A stretch of 64,000 nt of DNA, taken from Streptomyces shenzhenensis (lineage in GTDB: Bacteria; Actinomycetota; Actinomycetes; Streptomycetales; Streptomycetaceae). A model generated the notes under the pieces. It worked only from the letters and a program-made list of their open reading frames with translations. It searched no databases and was not told the origin of the DNA. Each line of letters begins with the position of its first letter. Within the stretch, counting starts at the first letter, position 1. The stretch spans positions 1 to 64,000 of the forward strand of contig NZ_PENI01000008.1 in assembly GCF_003688995.1 (NCBI RefSeq). The letters run 5' to 3'. Of the stretch, positions 1 through 9,116 are shown one piece after another. The translations under genes and the position numbers were made by a program.

Positions 1-2
1 TC

Positions 3-545
3 CACCGCTACCTCACGCAGTTCCCCGAGGCGGACGAGGAGGCCCAGGAACACTTCATCACCGCACTGCTGCTGGAGATCCCCGACCACAGTCCCGTGGC
101 CCGGATGACCGTGTGCGGGCACCCCACGCCCCTGCTGATCAGACACGGCACCGTGACGGCCGTCGCGAGCCCGCACACCGCGCCGCCCCTGGGCACCTGG
201 GAACTGGGACCGGGCGCCCGCACCGCGCACGCCTTCTCGTTCCTGGCCGGCGACACCCTCCTGCTCTACACCGACGGCGTCATGGAAGCCCGCGGACCGA
301 CCCGCACCTTCTACCCCCTGGAAGAACGGGTCGCCCATTGCGCGAAGAGCAGCCCCACCGCCCTCGTCCACCACGTCCGGCAGGACCTCCTCGCCCACAC
401 CCGCGGGGCCCTCTGCGACGACGCCGCCCTCCTCGCCATCCAGCGCAGTCCCACGGCACCCCTCAGCGGACTCCACCTCGGCGATCTGGTGCACGGCGTC
501 GGCCGCCAGGTACGCACCCACGAAGAACATCAACAGACCGTCTGA
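3..545 (+). CDS. SpoIIE/PP2C-type serine phosphatase, C-terminal part
   Basis: The frame is open at the left edge, so only the last 180 residues are present. Visible PP2C (SpoIIE) motifs are TVCGHPTPLL, GDTLLLYTDGVMEAR and CDDAALLAI, in the order found in the C-terminal half of RsbU/SpoIIE phosphatases. Such enzymes dephosphorylate anti-anti-sigma factors in partner-switching stress pathways. About 35 extra residues follow the last PP2C motif. Sensor or membrane domains, if any, lie outside the window, so the input signal cannot be judged. The gene runs towards the minus-strand lacI gene, with about 170 bp between them and no clear terminator. Confidence 0.85.
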   Translation, partial: HRYLTQFPEADEEAQEHFITALLLEIPDHSPVARMTVCGHPTPLLIRHGTVTAVASPHTAPPLGTWELGPGARTAHAFSFLAGDTLLLYTDGVMEARGPTRTFYPLEERVAHCAKSSPTALVHHVRQDLLAHTRGALCDDAALLAIQRSPTAPLSGLHLGDLVHGVGRQVRTHEEHQQTV

Positions 546-715
546 GCCAAGGCCGGGCAGCCGGTGGCGATCGTCGGCGTGGCCGTGGCCGTACTCATCG
601 TCGGCGGCCGTGTGCTGCGATCGCCCGAGGCGATCCGCGCGGCGGTGTTCATCGATGCGTCCTCGGCTGTTCCACGGTGGGGATGCCCGGCGGCCGGCCG
701 CAGCGCGCTCGCGGG

Positions 716-1759
716 TCAGGGGGACAACTGCCGTCGTACGCCGTCGGTGGACTCCCGGACGTCCAGCCAGTACGGGGCCAGGTGGACCTCGAACGGCAGG
801 GGTTCCTTGGCGCGGATGCGGGTTGCCAGACACTTCACGGCCAGCGAGGCGATCGCCGCCTTGTCGGGGACGACGGATGTGAGCGACGGGGTGCTGTAGA
901 GCGCCTCCTGCGAGCCGTCGACGCCCGCGACGGCGACGTCCTCGGGAATCTTCAAGCCCGCCTCGTACAGGGCCCGTTGCGCACCGAGGGCCAGCATGTC
1001 GCTGAAGCAGAAGACGGCGTCGGGCCGTACGCCGGCGGGCAGCGAGGTGAGGGCGCGCATCGCCAGCAGCCCGTTGTGGCGGTCGAACTCCCGTACCCGC
1101 GGCGCGAGCCGGGGATCGTAGGTCAGCCCTGCCCCGTGCAGGGCGAGCTGGAAGCCCTGCAGGCGCTGGCGGCTGGTCTCCGACGCCTTGTGGTCCACGC
1201 CGATGGCGGCGATCCGGGTGCGGCCCAGACCGACCAGGTGCGCGGTGGCGTCGCGTGCCGCCGCGACGTTGTCGATCAGGACGTGGTCGGCCACCACCTG
1301 CTCGCGCCGGTAGCTGCGCTCGCCGAGCAGCACGAGGGGGAACTCGTTGGCGACGGCGGCGAGTTCATCGGGGGCGACATGCAGGGGCGAGAGGATCACG
1401 CCGTCCAGCAGGGACGCGCCGATGCCGGTCGCGAGGCGCAGCTCCTCCCTCGCGTCCCCCAGGGTCTCCTCGATGAGGACGGTGAGGCCCAGCGCCGCGG
1501 CCTCCGCTCGCACGTGGTGCGCGAGCTCCGCGAAGTAAGGCATGGTCAGTTCCGGGACGGCGAGCGCGATCAGGCCGCTGTGCCCCGTGCGGAGGCGGCG
1601 TGCCGACGGGTTCGGCCGGTAGCCGAGCTCGTGCACGGCCTGCATCACCCGCTGCCGCGTGGCTTCGGACACCCGTGGAGCGTTGCGTACAACGTTGGAC
1701 ACGGTCTTGATGGACACCCCTGCCCGCTCCGCCACGTCCTTGAGTGTCACTGCTGTCAC
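716..1759 (-). CDS. LacI-family transcriptional regulator
   Basis: A 347-residue protein from GTG at 1759, preceded by a G-rich ribosome site; upstream codons in the same frame are not protein-like. Residues 4-25 hold the LacI helix-turn-helix (LKDVAERAGVSIKTVSNVV), followed by the hinge (NPSARRLRTG) and a periplasmic-binding-protein-like effector domain with typical motifs such as VDGSQEALYSTPSLTSV near the end. It is divergent from the carbohydrate operon starting at 2065, and a strong inverted repeat lies between them. Family knowledge predicts a repressor released by a sugar or sugar derivative; the ligand cannot be read from sequence. Confidence 0.93.
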   Translation of the reverse strand: MTAVTLKDVAERAGVSIKTVSNVVRNAPRVSEATRQRVMQAVHELGYRPNPSARRLRTGHSGLIALAVPELTMPYFAELAHHVRAEAAALGLTVLIEETLGDAREELRLATGIGASLLDGVILSPLHVAPDELAAVANEFPLVLLGERSYRREQVVADHVLIDNVAAARDATAHLVGLGRTRIAAIGVDHKASETSRQRLQGFQLALHGAGLTYDPRLAPRVREFDRHNGLLAMRALTSLPAGVRPDAVFCFSDMLALGAQRALYEAGLKIPEDVAVAGVDGSQEALYSTPSLTSVVPDKAAIASLAVKCLATRIRAKEPLPFEVHLAPYWLDVRESTDGVRRQLSP

Positions 1760-1878
1760 CGACCAACCCCCATCACCTCGGTTTCCCTGGATTATGCACA
1801 TGTCCACGACGGGAGTCAGCCCTGTGAACGGCTTAGAAATCCCTTTCTCACGAGGGGTTGACCCTGGCGACACCGCAC

Positions 1879-1896
1879 GGTTACAACGTTGGAACC
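1879..1896. promoter_or_regulatory. LacI-type operator, inverted repeat
   Basis: An 18-bp near-perfect palindrome of the form GGTT-ac-AACGTT-gg-AACC lies in the divergent region between lacI (start 1759) and the oxidoreductase (start 2065). The central AACGTT dyad with symmetric arms is the usual geometry for a LacI-family site. Binding by the adjacent regulator is inference from position and symmetry. Confidence 0.7.
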
Positions 1897-2064
1897 GCAC
1901 GCCGACGCCGCGTCGGCGGCAGCTCGCACGGCCGCCCCACCTCGGCGAGCCGAGGCCGCCGGCCTCTGACGGGATGGCGCCGCTCGCGGGCTCGCGCCGA
2001 TGCCGCCGTCCCCGAACTCGCGCTCCCGCAGTGGTCCGTCCGACTTCCTCACGAGAGGATCCGC

Positions 2065-3213
2065 ATGTCTCCGCAAGGCTCGAACAACCCGCTGCGCACA
2101 GCCGTGGTCGGCACGGGGGGTATCGCGCGCTCCAGCCATCTGCCCGCACTCCGGACGCTGGCCGACGAAGGTGAGGTGGAGGTCGTCGCCGCTGTCGACG
2201 TCGACCCGGACGCGGTGCGCGGGTTCGCCGACAAGGCCAGGATCCCGTACGCCGCGACGGACCTCGACGCGATGCTGGCACAGGTGCGCCCGGATCTGGT
2301 GGTGCTGTGCACACCACCGGCCGTGCACCGGGAGCAGTCCGTGGCCGCGCTCCGGGCGGGCGCCTGGGTGTGGTGCGAGAAGCCGCCGTGCCCGTCGCTG
2401 GCGGACTTCGACGCCATCGAGGCGGCGGAACAGTCCGGTGGCACGGGGGCGTACGCGTCCATCGTCTTCCAGCACCGGTTCGGCTCCGGTGCGCGTCATG
2501 TGCGCCGCCTGCTGGAAACAGGTGAGTTCGGCCGTCCGCTGGTGGCCCACTGCCAGACGACCTGGTACCGGAACGCCGCCTATTACGCGGTTCCGTGGCG
2601 CGGCCGGTGGGTCACCGAGGGGGGCGGCCCGGCGATGGGGCACGGTATCCACCAGACGGACCTGCTGCTGGACCTGATGGGCCCGTGGAGCGAGGTGCGG
2701 GGCATGGCGGCGCGGCTGGTGCACGACGTGGAGACCGAGGACGTGTCCACGGCGCTGGTGCGCTTCGCGAACGGGGCCGTCGGCACCGTCGTCAACAGCG
2801 TGCTGAGCCCGGACGAGGTCAGCCGGATCCGCATCGACTGCGAGCGCGCCACGATCGAGCTGACCCATCTGTACGGATACCGCAACGCGGACTGGCGCAT
2901 CACTCCCGCGCCCGGTGTCCCCGAGGAGACGGTGACGGCCTGGCGCGACTTCGGCGCCGACGAACCCAGTTCGCATCTGGCCCAACTACGCGCCCTCGTC
3001 GCCGACATCAAGGCCGGCCGGCGCCATCCCACGAGCGGCACGGGCGGCCGGGGCACGCTCGAGTTCATCACCGCCCTGTACAAGTCCGCGTTCACCGATG
3101 CCCCCGTCCGTGCCGGGGAGATCGGCCCCGGCGACCCCTACTACACCGCACTGCACGGCGGCGCCCAGGGCTGGGCGCCTGCCGAGGCACGCAAGGAGGA
3201 AGCCTCCGCATGA
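2065..3213 (+). CDS. Gfo/Idh/MocA-family NAD(P)-dependent oxidoreductase
   Basis: 382 residues from ATG 2065, with GAGAGG 7 bp upstream; earlier in-frame codons are rejected because they run through the regulatory region. The N-terminal Rossmann fold shows VVGTGGIARSSHLPAL and the family motif CEKPPCPSLADF (EKP lysine), followed by the C-terminal beta-sheet domain with the conserved histidine region GHGIHQTDLLLDLMG. Members oxidise or reduce sugars, inositols or glycosides, often giving 3-keto sugars. It is first in a tightly coupled operon (ATGA overlap with the next gene) under the LacI regulator. The substrate is unknown. Confidence 0.9.
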   Translation: MSPQGSNNPLRTAVVGTGGIARSSHLPALRTLADEGEVEVVAAVDVDPDAVRGFADKARIPYAATDLDAMLAQVRPDLVVLCTPPAVHREQSVAALRAGAWVWCEKPPCPSLADFDAIEAAEQSGGTGAYASIVFQHRFGSGARHVRRLLETGEFGRPLVAHCQTTWYRNAAYYAVPWRGRWVTEGGGPAMGHGIHQTDLLLDLMGPWSEVRGMAARLVHDVETEDVSTALVRFANGAVGTVVNSVLSPDEVSRIRIDCERATIELTHLYGYRNADWRITPAPGVPEETVTAWRDFGADEPSSHLAQLRALVADIKAGRRHPTSGTGGRGTLEFITALYKSAFTDAPVRAGEIGPGDPYYTALHGGAQGWAPAEARKEEASA

Positions 3214-4133
3214 CGCTCGCACTGACTCACGCCCACGGCGACCGCATCACCGTGGCCCACCAGGGCACCGGAACCGAGCTGTTCGCCTACGTGTACCGGC
3301 CCGAGGACGCGTGGGAGGCGCCCAAGCCCTACCTTCACCCGATCCGGACCCTGTCCGGCGCACTCGTCACCGCCTACCGCCCCAACGACCACCGGTGGCA
3401 CAAGGGGCTGCAGCTGACGGCCTCTCATCTGTCGGGCCAGAACCTGTGGGGTGGCAACACCTATGTGCACGGGCAGGGTTACGTCGCGCTGCCGGAGCGG
3501 GTGGGCTCCATGGCCCACGTCGCCTTCGAAGAGGTCGCGGCCGACGGCGACCGCGTCGTCATCGCCGAGCGCCTGACCTGGCACCCGTACGACGGTGCGT
3601 TGTGGGCCGAGGAGGAGCGCCGGATCGAGGTGTGCGAGGTCGATCCGGAGAACGGCAGCTGGTCCTTCACGTGGACCTCGGCCGTGACCAACCGCCGCGC
3701 CGAACCCCTGCGGTTCGGCAGCCCCACCACCCACGGCCGCCCGGCCGCCGGATACACCGGGCTGTTCTGGCGCGGCCCGCGCGCCTTCCGCGACGGCCGG
3801 GTCTTCACGTCCGAGGCGGCCGACGGCGACCTGATGGGCAGTCAGGCCACCTGGCTGGCCTACGTCGGTGAGCACGACGGGCGTGACGGTCATGCCACGG
3901 TCGTCTTCGAGCACGCACCGGCCAACGACCACGCGGGCGACAAGGGGACGCATCCCGCTCACTGGTTCGTGCGCAGTGACCCGTTCGCCGCGGTCGCGCC
4001 GTCCTGGGCGTTCCACGAGGAGCTGGTCCTCGCCCCCGCGGACACCCTGACGCGCGGCTATCGCGTGACCGTCGCCGACGGCGCCTGGGACCGCGAGCGG
4101 GTCGCCGCGCGACTGCGGGAGCGGGCGTGGTGA
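3210..4133 (+). CDS. DUF6807 (PmoA-like) protein
   Basis: 307 residues from ATG 3210, overlapping the previous stop by ATGA. It resembles the DUF6807 family, often labelled methane oxygenase PmoA by annotation drift: NDHRWHKGLQLT near residue 55, GLFWRGPRAF near 190 and a C-terminal beta-rich fold with AHWFVRSDPFAAVAPSWAF. These proteins accompany Gfo/Idh/MocA oxidoreductases in bacterial sugar loci and are presumably cytoplasmic carbohydrate enzymes or binding proteins. A real methane monooxygenase role is not supported: there are no membrane segments or copper-site context. Confidence 0.75.
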   Translation: MTLALTHAHGDRITVAHQGTGTELFAYVYRPEDAWEAPKPYLHPIRTLSGALVTAYRPNDHRWHKGLQLTASHLSGQNLWGGNTYVHGQGYVALPERVGSMAHVAFEEVAADGDRVVIAERLTWHPYDGALWAEEERRIEVCEVDPENGSWSFTWTSAVTNRRAEPLRFGSPTTHGRPAAGYTGLFWRGPRAFRDGRVFTSEAADGDLMGSQATWLAYVGEHDGRDGHATVVFEHAPANDHAGDKGTHPAHWFVRSDPFAAVAPSWAFHEELVLAPADTLTRGYRVTVADGAWDRERVAARLRERAW

Positions 4134-4855
4134 GCGCGACGTACGACGGATTCCCCGCGGCGGTCGGTGTGTCCCGGCTGCGCGTGTACGACTGGCCCAC
4201 CCTTGACGGCCGGCCCGGCGGCGGCACTCCGCATCTGCACCTGACGTGCAGCGAGGGATACGTGGTGACGGCCGGCCGGGGAGCGGTGCAGACCCTCACC
4301 ACCTCCGGCTACCAGGAGACGCCATTGGAGCCGGGCACGGTCGCGTGGTTCACGCCCGGCACCGTCCACCGCCTGATCAACGACGGCGGCCTGGAGATCA
4401 CCGTCGTGATGCAGAACAGCGGCCTGCCCGAGGCGGGCGACGCGGTGCTCACCCTGCCCCAGGACCTGCTCACCGGCACCGGGACATATGCGGACGCGGT
4501 CCGAATCCCCGCCGATGCTCCCGAGGCCGAGCAGGCGCAGGTCGCGCGCGCCCGCCGGGATCTGGCGACCCGCCGCTTCCAGGAGCTGCGGAAGGCCACC
4601 GAGAGCGGCGATCCGGAGCCGCTGGCGGCCTTCCAGCGGGCCGCCGTCGCTCTGGTGCGGCCCCGCCTCGACGCCTGGGAGCAGCGCTGGCGCGCCGGCG
4701 CCCACGCCGCCACGGCGGCCACCGAGGCCCAGTTCGACGCGTTGCGCGCCGAGGACGAGCGGCATCTCGCCGCGGCCCGGGTCGCGGCGATCGGGCCCGC
4801 CGCACGCGGCCGCTTCGGCATGTGCGGCCGCCTGGACGTCTACCACGGCAGCTGA
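4130..4855 (+). CDS. Cupin-domain protein
   Basis: About 241 residues from GTG 4130, which overlaps the upstream TGA (GTGA); GTG 4127 is an alternative. The first 110 residues form a cupin: TPHLHLTCSEGYVV supplies the HxH metal-ligand pair and a glutamate, and PGTVHRLINDGGLEI a later histidine. The rest is helical and charged, ending in RFGMCGRLDVY. Position third in the LacI-controlled operon suggests a role in sugar isomerisation or sensing. No reaction is assigned. Confidence 0.7.
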   Translation: MSATYDGFPAAVGVSRLRVYDWPTLDGRPGGGTPHLHLTCSEGYVVTAGRGAVQTLTTSGYQETPLEPGTVAWFTPGTVHRLINDGGLEITVVMQNSGLPEAGDAVLTLPQDLLTGTGTYADAVRIPADAPEAEQAQVARARRDLATRRFQELRKATESGDPEPLAAFQRAAVALVRPRLDAWEQRWRAGAHAATAATEAQFDALRAEDERHLAAARVAAIGPAARGRFGMCGRLDVYHGS

Positions 4856-4963
4856 CTCCGTCGCCCGTACGACGGCGGGGCCCGACCGTGAACCCGGGGC
4901 CGCCGCGCGTCCGACGCCCTGCGCATTCCCTGCATTCCCCGCACCCTGTCCTGGAGGGCCATC

Positions 4964-6304
4964 ATGTCCGAGCCCCTGAGCGGCCGGCGTCGGCTCCCGC
5001 GCCGCCGGGCCGTCCTGGCCGCGGCCGGCGTCGGTCTCAGCACCGCCCTGACGGCCGCACTCACCGCGTGCTCCGCGGCCGGCGTCGGCACCACGTCCCA
5101 AGGCATCACCCTCACGTTCTCCTGGTGGGGCAACGACGACCGTGCCGCGCGCACCGAGCAGGCCGTACAGCTCTTCGAGAAGGAACACCCCGGCGTCACC
5201 GTCCGCACGTCGAACGCTGAGTTCGGCTCGTATCTGCAGAAGCTGGCCACACAGGCCGCGGGCGGCGGCATACCCGACGTGGCCCAGCTCGACTACCGGC
5301 AGATCTCCCAGTACGCGGCCGGCGGCACGCTCAGACCGCTCGGCGAAGACATCGGGAACAACACGATCCGCACCTCGGAGATGGACCGGCCGTTCCTGCG
5401 CACGGGCACCTACAAGGGCGAACAGTACGCACTGCCCATGGGCCGCGGCATCACCGGATACGCCTACGACTCCGCCCTCTACCAGAAGGCCGGCATCCCC
5501 ACCCCGCAGCCGAGCTGGACCTGGCAGGACTGGGCGACCGCCAACAGGAAGATCGCCGCGCTGGGCCTGAAGTCCCCGGACGGCCGCCCGGTGACGGGCG
5601 CGAACGACGGCGGCGGCAACCAGGACGTGTTCGAGACCTGGCTGCGCAGCCGGGGCAAACAGCTCTACGCCGGTCAGAGCCGGCTCGGGTTCACCGAGGA
5701 CGACCTCACGGCCTTCTGGACGTTCTGCGACACACTGCGCAGGGAAGGCGCCATCGCCGCGGCCGAGGACACCGCACAGGCCAAGAGCACCGAGACCAGC
5801 CCCCTGGGCCGGCGCCTCGCTGCCGCCGACTACACCTGGGACGCGCCGTTCCCCGGCTACACCGCGCTCCTCGGTGACGCCGTCCACTTCGCGCCCACGC
5901 CGTCGACCGACGGCCGTCAGGGCTCGTACTTCAAGCCCAGCATGCTGCTGGGCATCGGAGCCCACAGCAAACACCCCAAGGAGGCGGCCGAACTGGTCGA
6001 CTTCCTCCTCAACGACCGCCGGGCGGGCGACATCCTGGGCTTCACCCGGTCCACTCCGCCCAACCGCGTGATCGCCGCCCGCGTCGCCAAGACGCTCAAG
6101 GGCCCCGAACGCGAGATCTACCAGTACGCGCAGACGATGGAGCAGTACGGCCTGGGCGCCCCGCCCACCGCACCACCGCGGGGCGACGTCGCCATCAACC
6201 GCGCCTTCAAACGCACCTACGAGCGTGTGCTGTTCGGGCTTGCCACGCCACGGCAGGCGGCGCACGAACTCATCGAAGAGGCCAGGCGGGAGCTGAGGTC
6301 ATGA
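4964..6304 (+). CDS. ABC transporter sugar-binding lipoprotein (CUT1 family)
   Basis: 446 residues from ATG 4964, with CTGGAGGG just upstream. The N-terminus has a twin-arginine-like RRRAVLAAAGVG and a lipobox LTAC with Cys36, so it is an exported lipoprotein, possibly Tat-dependent. The mature part opens with ITLTFSWWGNDDRAARTEQ and has the family-1 solute-binding pattern, including the TWDAPFPGYTALLGD hinge region. It delivers a carbohydrate to the permeases encoded directly downstream (ATGA overlap). About 100 bp separate it from the cupin gene, enough for an internal ribosome site but with no obvious promoter. Confidence 0.92.
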   Translation: MSEPLSGRRRLPRRRAVLAAAGVGLSTALTAALTACSAAGVGTTSQGITLTFSWWGNDDRAARTEQAVQLFEKEHPGVTVRTSNAEFGSYLQKLATQAAGGGIPDVAQLDYRQISQYAAGGTLRPLGEDIGNNTIRTSEMDRPFLRTGTYKGEQYALPMGRGITGYAYDSALYQKAGIPTPQPSWTWQDWATANRKIAALGLKSPDGRPVTGANDGGGNQDVFETWLRSRGKQLYAGQSRLGFTEDDLTAFWTFCDTLRREGAIAAAEDTAQAKSTETSPLGRRLAAADYTWDAPFPGYTALLGDAVHFAPTPSTDGRQGSYFKPSMLLGIGAHSKHPKEAAELVDFLLNDRRAGDILGFTRSTPPNRVIAARVAKTLKGPEREIYQYAQTMEQYGLGAPPTAPPRGDVAINRAFKRTYERVLFGLATPRQAAHELIEEARRELRS

Positions 6305-7269
6305 GCGCTGTGTCGACCAGGGCGCCCGCGCGCGCCGACCGAACGACGGACCGCCGCCCGGCGGCCGAGCGGGGCCGCCGGGTACGTGAACGGCAGTGGC
6401 CCGCCTATGTGTTCCTCTCACCGTGGATGATCGGCGCGGTCGTACTGACCCTCGTGCCCATGGCCGTGTCCCTGTACCTGTCGTTCACGGACTACAACAT
6501 GTTCGATCCGCCGCGCTGGGTGGGCCTGCGCAACTACGGCGACATGCTCACCCAGGACCCCCGCTACTGGAGGTCGGTGGGCACCACGCTGCTCTACGTC
6601 GTGGTGGCCGTCCCGCTCAAGCTCGCCCTCGCGCTCGGCGTGGCCATGCTGCTCAAGAACCTCGCCCGGGGCCGGGCCTTCTACCGCTCCGCGTTCTACG
6701 CGCCCTCCCTGCTCGGGGCCAGCATGTCCATCGCCCTGGTGTGGCGCGCGCTGTTCAACGACGGCGGCTCGGTCTCCGGCGTCCTGGACACGTTCGGCAT
6801 CCACACCGGCAGCTGGGTCGGCAACCCCCACCTCGCGGTGTACGCGGTCGTCCTGCTGTCGGTGTGGCAGTTCGGCGCACCCATGGTGATCTTCCTGGCG
6901 GGACTGCAACAGGTACCCCCCGATCTCTACGAGGCGGCGGCGCTCGACGGCGCGGGCCGCTGGCGGCAGTTCGTCTCCATCACCGTGCCGATGCTGTCCC
7001 CGGTCGTCTTCTTCAACCTGGTGCTGGAGATCATCAACTCCTTCCAGGTCTTCACCCCGGCCTTCGCCATCAGCGGCGGCGACGGCGGCCCGGCCGACTC
7101 CACGCTCTTCTACACGCTGCACCTGTACGAGCGCGGATTCACCGCCTCGCACATGGGCTACGCGGCGGCCATGGCCTGGCTGCTCCTGATCGTCATCGGC
7201 GTCATCACCCTGATCCTGTTCCGGACCTCCCGGTCCTGGGTCTTCTACGCGGACGAGGAGACGCGATGA
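6301..7269 (+). CDS. CUT1 sugar ABC transporter permease (MalF/UgpA-like)
   Basis: 322 residues from ATG 6301, overlapping the binding-protein stop by ATGA. Six membrane segments follow a basic cytoplasmic N-terminus. The cytoplasmic EAA loop that docks the ATPase reads YEAAALDGAGRWRQF near residues 211-225. It forms a heterodimer with the next permease. No nucleotide-binding subunit is encoded in the operon; in Streptomyces a shared MsiK-type ATPase usually serves such systems, which fits here but is inference. Confidence 0.93.
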   Translation: MSAVSTRAPARADRTTDRRPAAERGRRVRERQWPAYVFLSPWMIGAVVLTLVPMAVSLYLSFTDYNMFDPPRWVGLRNYGDMLTQDPRYWRSVGTTLLYVVVAVPLKLALALGVAMLLKNLARGRAFYRSAFYAPSLLGASMSIALVWRALFNDGGSVSGVLDTFGIHTGSWVGNPHLAVYAVVLLSVWQFGAPMVIFLAGLQQVPPDLYEAAALDGAGRWRQFVSITVPMLSPVVFFNLVLEIINSFQVFTPAFAISGGDGGPADSTLFYTLHLYERGFTASHMGYAAAMAWLLLIVIGVITLILFRTSRSWVFYADEETR

Positions 7270-8102
7270 ACATCGCCACGAAGCGGTGGCTGCCGCACAC
7301 GGTCGCGGCGGTGTGCCTGCTGATCCTGCTGTACCCGCTGGCCTGGCTGCTGGCGACCTCGCTGAAGCCGGCGAACGAGGTGGTGACCAGCCTCGACCTG
7401 TGGCCCAGCCATCTGGAGTGGTCCAACTACACGACCGCGCTGGACGGCGTCTCGGGCATCTCCGTCACCCGCCTGCTCTCCAACACCCTGCTGATCGCGG
7501 CGGGCGCCGTCCTCGGCAACGTCCTGTCCTGCTCACTGGCCGCCTACGCCTTCGCCCGGCTGCGTTTCCGCCTGCGCAAAGCGATGTTCGCCTTCATGGT
7601 CGCGACGCTGATGCTGCCGCACCACGTCGTGCTGATCCCGCAGTACATCATCTTCAACCGGCTCGGCATGGTGGACACCTACTGGCCGCTGGTCCTGCCC
7701 AAGTTCCTGGCCACCGAGGCGTTCTTCGTCTTCCTCATCGTCCAGTTCATGCGCGGACTCCCACGCGAACTGGAGGAGTCCGCCCGCATCGACGGCTGCG
7801 GAGCCTTCCGCACCTACTGGTCGATCACGCTGCCGCTGAGCCGGCCCGCGCTGATCACGACGGCCATCTTCACCTTCATCTGGACCTGGAACGACTTCTT
7901 CACACAGATGATCTACCTGTTCGCGCCGGAGAACTTCACCATCACCCTCGCGCTGAGCGGCTTCGTCGACCAGAACAGCACCTCCGCTTACGGCCCCATG
8001 TTCGCGATGTCGGTCATCTCCGTGCTGCCGATCATGCTGTTCTTCTTCGTGTTCCAGCGCTACCTGGTGCAAGGCATGGCCACCACCGGACTGAAGGGCT
8101 GA
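7266..8102 (+). CDS. CUT1 sugar ABC transporter permease (MalG/UgpE-like)
   Basis: 278 residues from ATG 7266, in an ATGA overlap with the preceding permease. Six predicted membrane helices start with LPHTVAAVCLLILLYPLAW. The EAA loop reads LEESARIDGCGAFRTYW around residues 171-187. The length and C-terminus (QRYLVQGMATTGLKG) are standard for MalG-type subunits. It completes the importer of this LacI-controlled operon. Confidence 0.93.
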   Translation: MNIATKRWLPHTVAAVCLLILLYPLAWLLATSLKPANEVVTSLDLWPSHLEWSNYTTALDGVSGISVTRLLSNTLLIAAGAVLGNVLSCSLAAYAFARLRFRLRKAMFAFMVATLMLPHHVVLIPQYIIFNRLGMVDTYWPLVLPKFLATEAFFVFLIVQFMRGLPRELEESARIDGCGAFRTYWSITLPLSRPALITTAIFTFIWTWNDFFTQMIYLFAPENFTITLALSGFVDQNSTSAYGPMFAMSVISVLPIMLFFFVFQRYLVQGMATTGLKG

Positions 8103-8108
8103 ACCACC

Positions 8109-8753
8109 ATGACCCACGCGCCCGCACCACCCCGTGACCGCCGGGAACCCGGCGAGATCTTCAGCCCGGGCTTCGCCCTGTTCGCCGACATGCTGCTCGT
8201 GGGCCTGCTCACCAGCCTCGCCTGTCTCCCGGTCGTCACGGCCCCGGCCGCCTTCGCCGCGGCTTCGGCGACTCTCAAGGAGGCCGTCGGCCCCGGCGCG
8301 CAGATCCGGATCAGCGGGTACGTCGGGCACCTGCGCGCACACCTGTCCGCGGGCTCACTGGCCGCGGGCCTGGTCCCGCCGCTGCTGGCCGTGGTCGTGC
8401 TGGTCGACGCCGCGCTGCTGCGCAGCCGACTGCCCGGAGCCGACGTCATGGCGCCCGCGCTGGTGCTGCTCGCGCTGGGCGGCACGACCGTGGGACTGCG
8501 TGCCACCGCGCTCACCGCCCCGCACCGTCTGTCCGCACGCGAGGCACTGGTCCGCTCGGCCGCCGACCCGCGCGGCACCCTCCTGCTGGGCAGCGCCGTA
8601 CTCCTGGCCGCGCTGCTCGCCTGGTCCATGCCGCTGCTGGCCCCGCTGCTGCCCGGACCCGTGGCGTTCGCGGCCACCGTGGTGGACCTCCGCCACCGCC
8701 CGAGGCGACCTCGCCCTGTCAGTGGTGTGGGGCATGATCGGCGCGTTGGTTGA
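8109..8753 (+). CDS. YesL-like integral membrane protein
   Basis: 214 residues from ATG 8109, 6 bp after the MalG-type gene, so part of the same operon. It has about five hydrophobic segments, including FADMLLVGLLTSLACLPVV near residues 26-44 and a long LLLGSAVLLAALLAWSMPLLAPLLPG near 158-183. The arrangement resembles YesL/DUF624 proteins that accompany sugar ABC transporters. The last 25 residues turn very basic (LRHRPRRPRPVSGVGHDRR), unlike the rest, and the neighbouring +1 frame stays open to 8787, so a frameshift near the 3' end is possible. Function unknown. Confidence 0.65.
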   Translation: MTHAPAPPRDRREPGEIFSPGFALFADMLLVGLLTSLACLPVVTAPAAFAAASATLKEAVGPGAQIRISGYVGHLRAHLSAGSLAAGLVPPLLAVVVLVDAALLRSRLPGADVMAPALVLLALGGTTVGLRATALTAPHRLSAREALVRSAADPRGTLLLGSAVLLAALLAWSMPLLAPLLPGPVAFAATVVDLRHRPRRPRPVSGVGHDRRVG

Positions 8754-8774
8754 CCAAGGGGAGAGGAAGGCACC

Positions 8775-9116
8775 GTGCCGATCATGAACCAGCAGATAGC
8801 CGGGCGCGCGTTTCTGCAGCCGCTCTACGCGGACCCGTACTTTCCCGATCAGGTCGTGGACAAGGGCAGGGCAGTCCTGTTGCGGCTGTGCGAACGGATC
8901 GAGGCCGAACGGCCGTCGGACCTGGCGGCCCTGTACGTGCTCACCCAGGCCGCGACGGAGGAATTCAACCTGCTGGAGGCGGAGTTCGAGGCGGCCGGGA
9001 GCGAGATCGAGACGGTCGCTCGGGAGGAGATCGCCGAGGACTTCGGGTTTGTCGCGTCGGCCTACGGGTTCACCGACGCGGACGTCGAGGAATTGATCGC
9101 CACACGGGAGTGGTGA
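8775..9116 (+). CDS. DUF5713 family protein
   Basis: 113 residues from GTG 8775, preceded by a strong GAGAGGAAGG site. The sequence (FLQPLYADPYFPDQVVDKGR, LYVLTQAATEEFNLLEAEFE, EEIAEDFGFVASAYGFTDAD) matches the small acidic DUF5713 family. It is soluble, all-helical in appearance, and lacks a signal peptide or metal-site cluster. Its 3' end overlaps the convergent small minus-strand gene by 55 bp. Function unknown. Confidence 0.8.
   Translation: MPIMNQQIAGRAFLQPLYADPYFPDQVVDKGRAVLLRLCERIEAERPSDLAALYVLTQAATEEFNLLEAEFEAAGSEIETVAREEIAEDFGFVASAYGFTDADVEELIATREW

Noticed and set aside
1684..1697. Second AACGTT-centred site inside lacI
   Set aside because: It is the coding sequence of the conserved SNVVRN helix-turn-helix segment and lacks the GGTT/AACC arms of the 1879 operator.
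3210..4133. Methane monooxygenase PmoA identity
   Set aside because: No membrane helices or pmo neighbours; the label is a known misnaming of the DUF6807 family.
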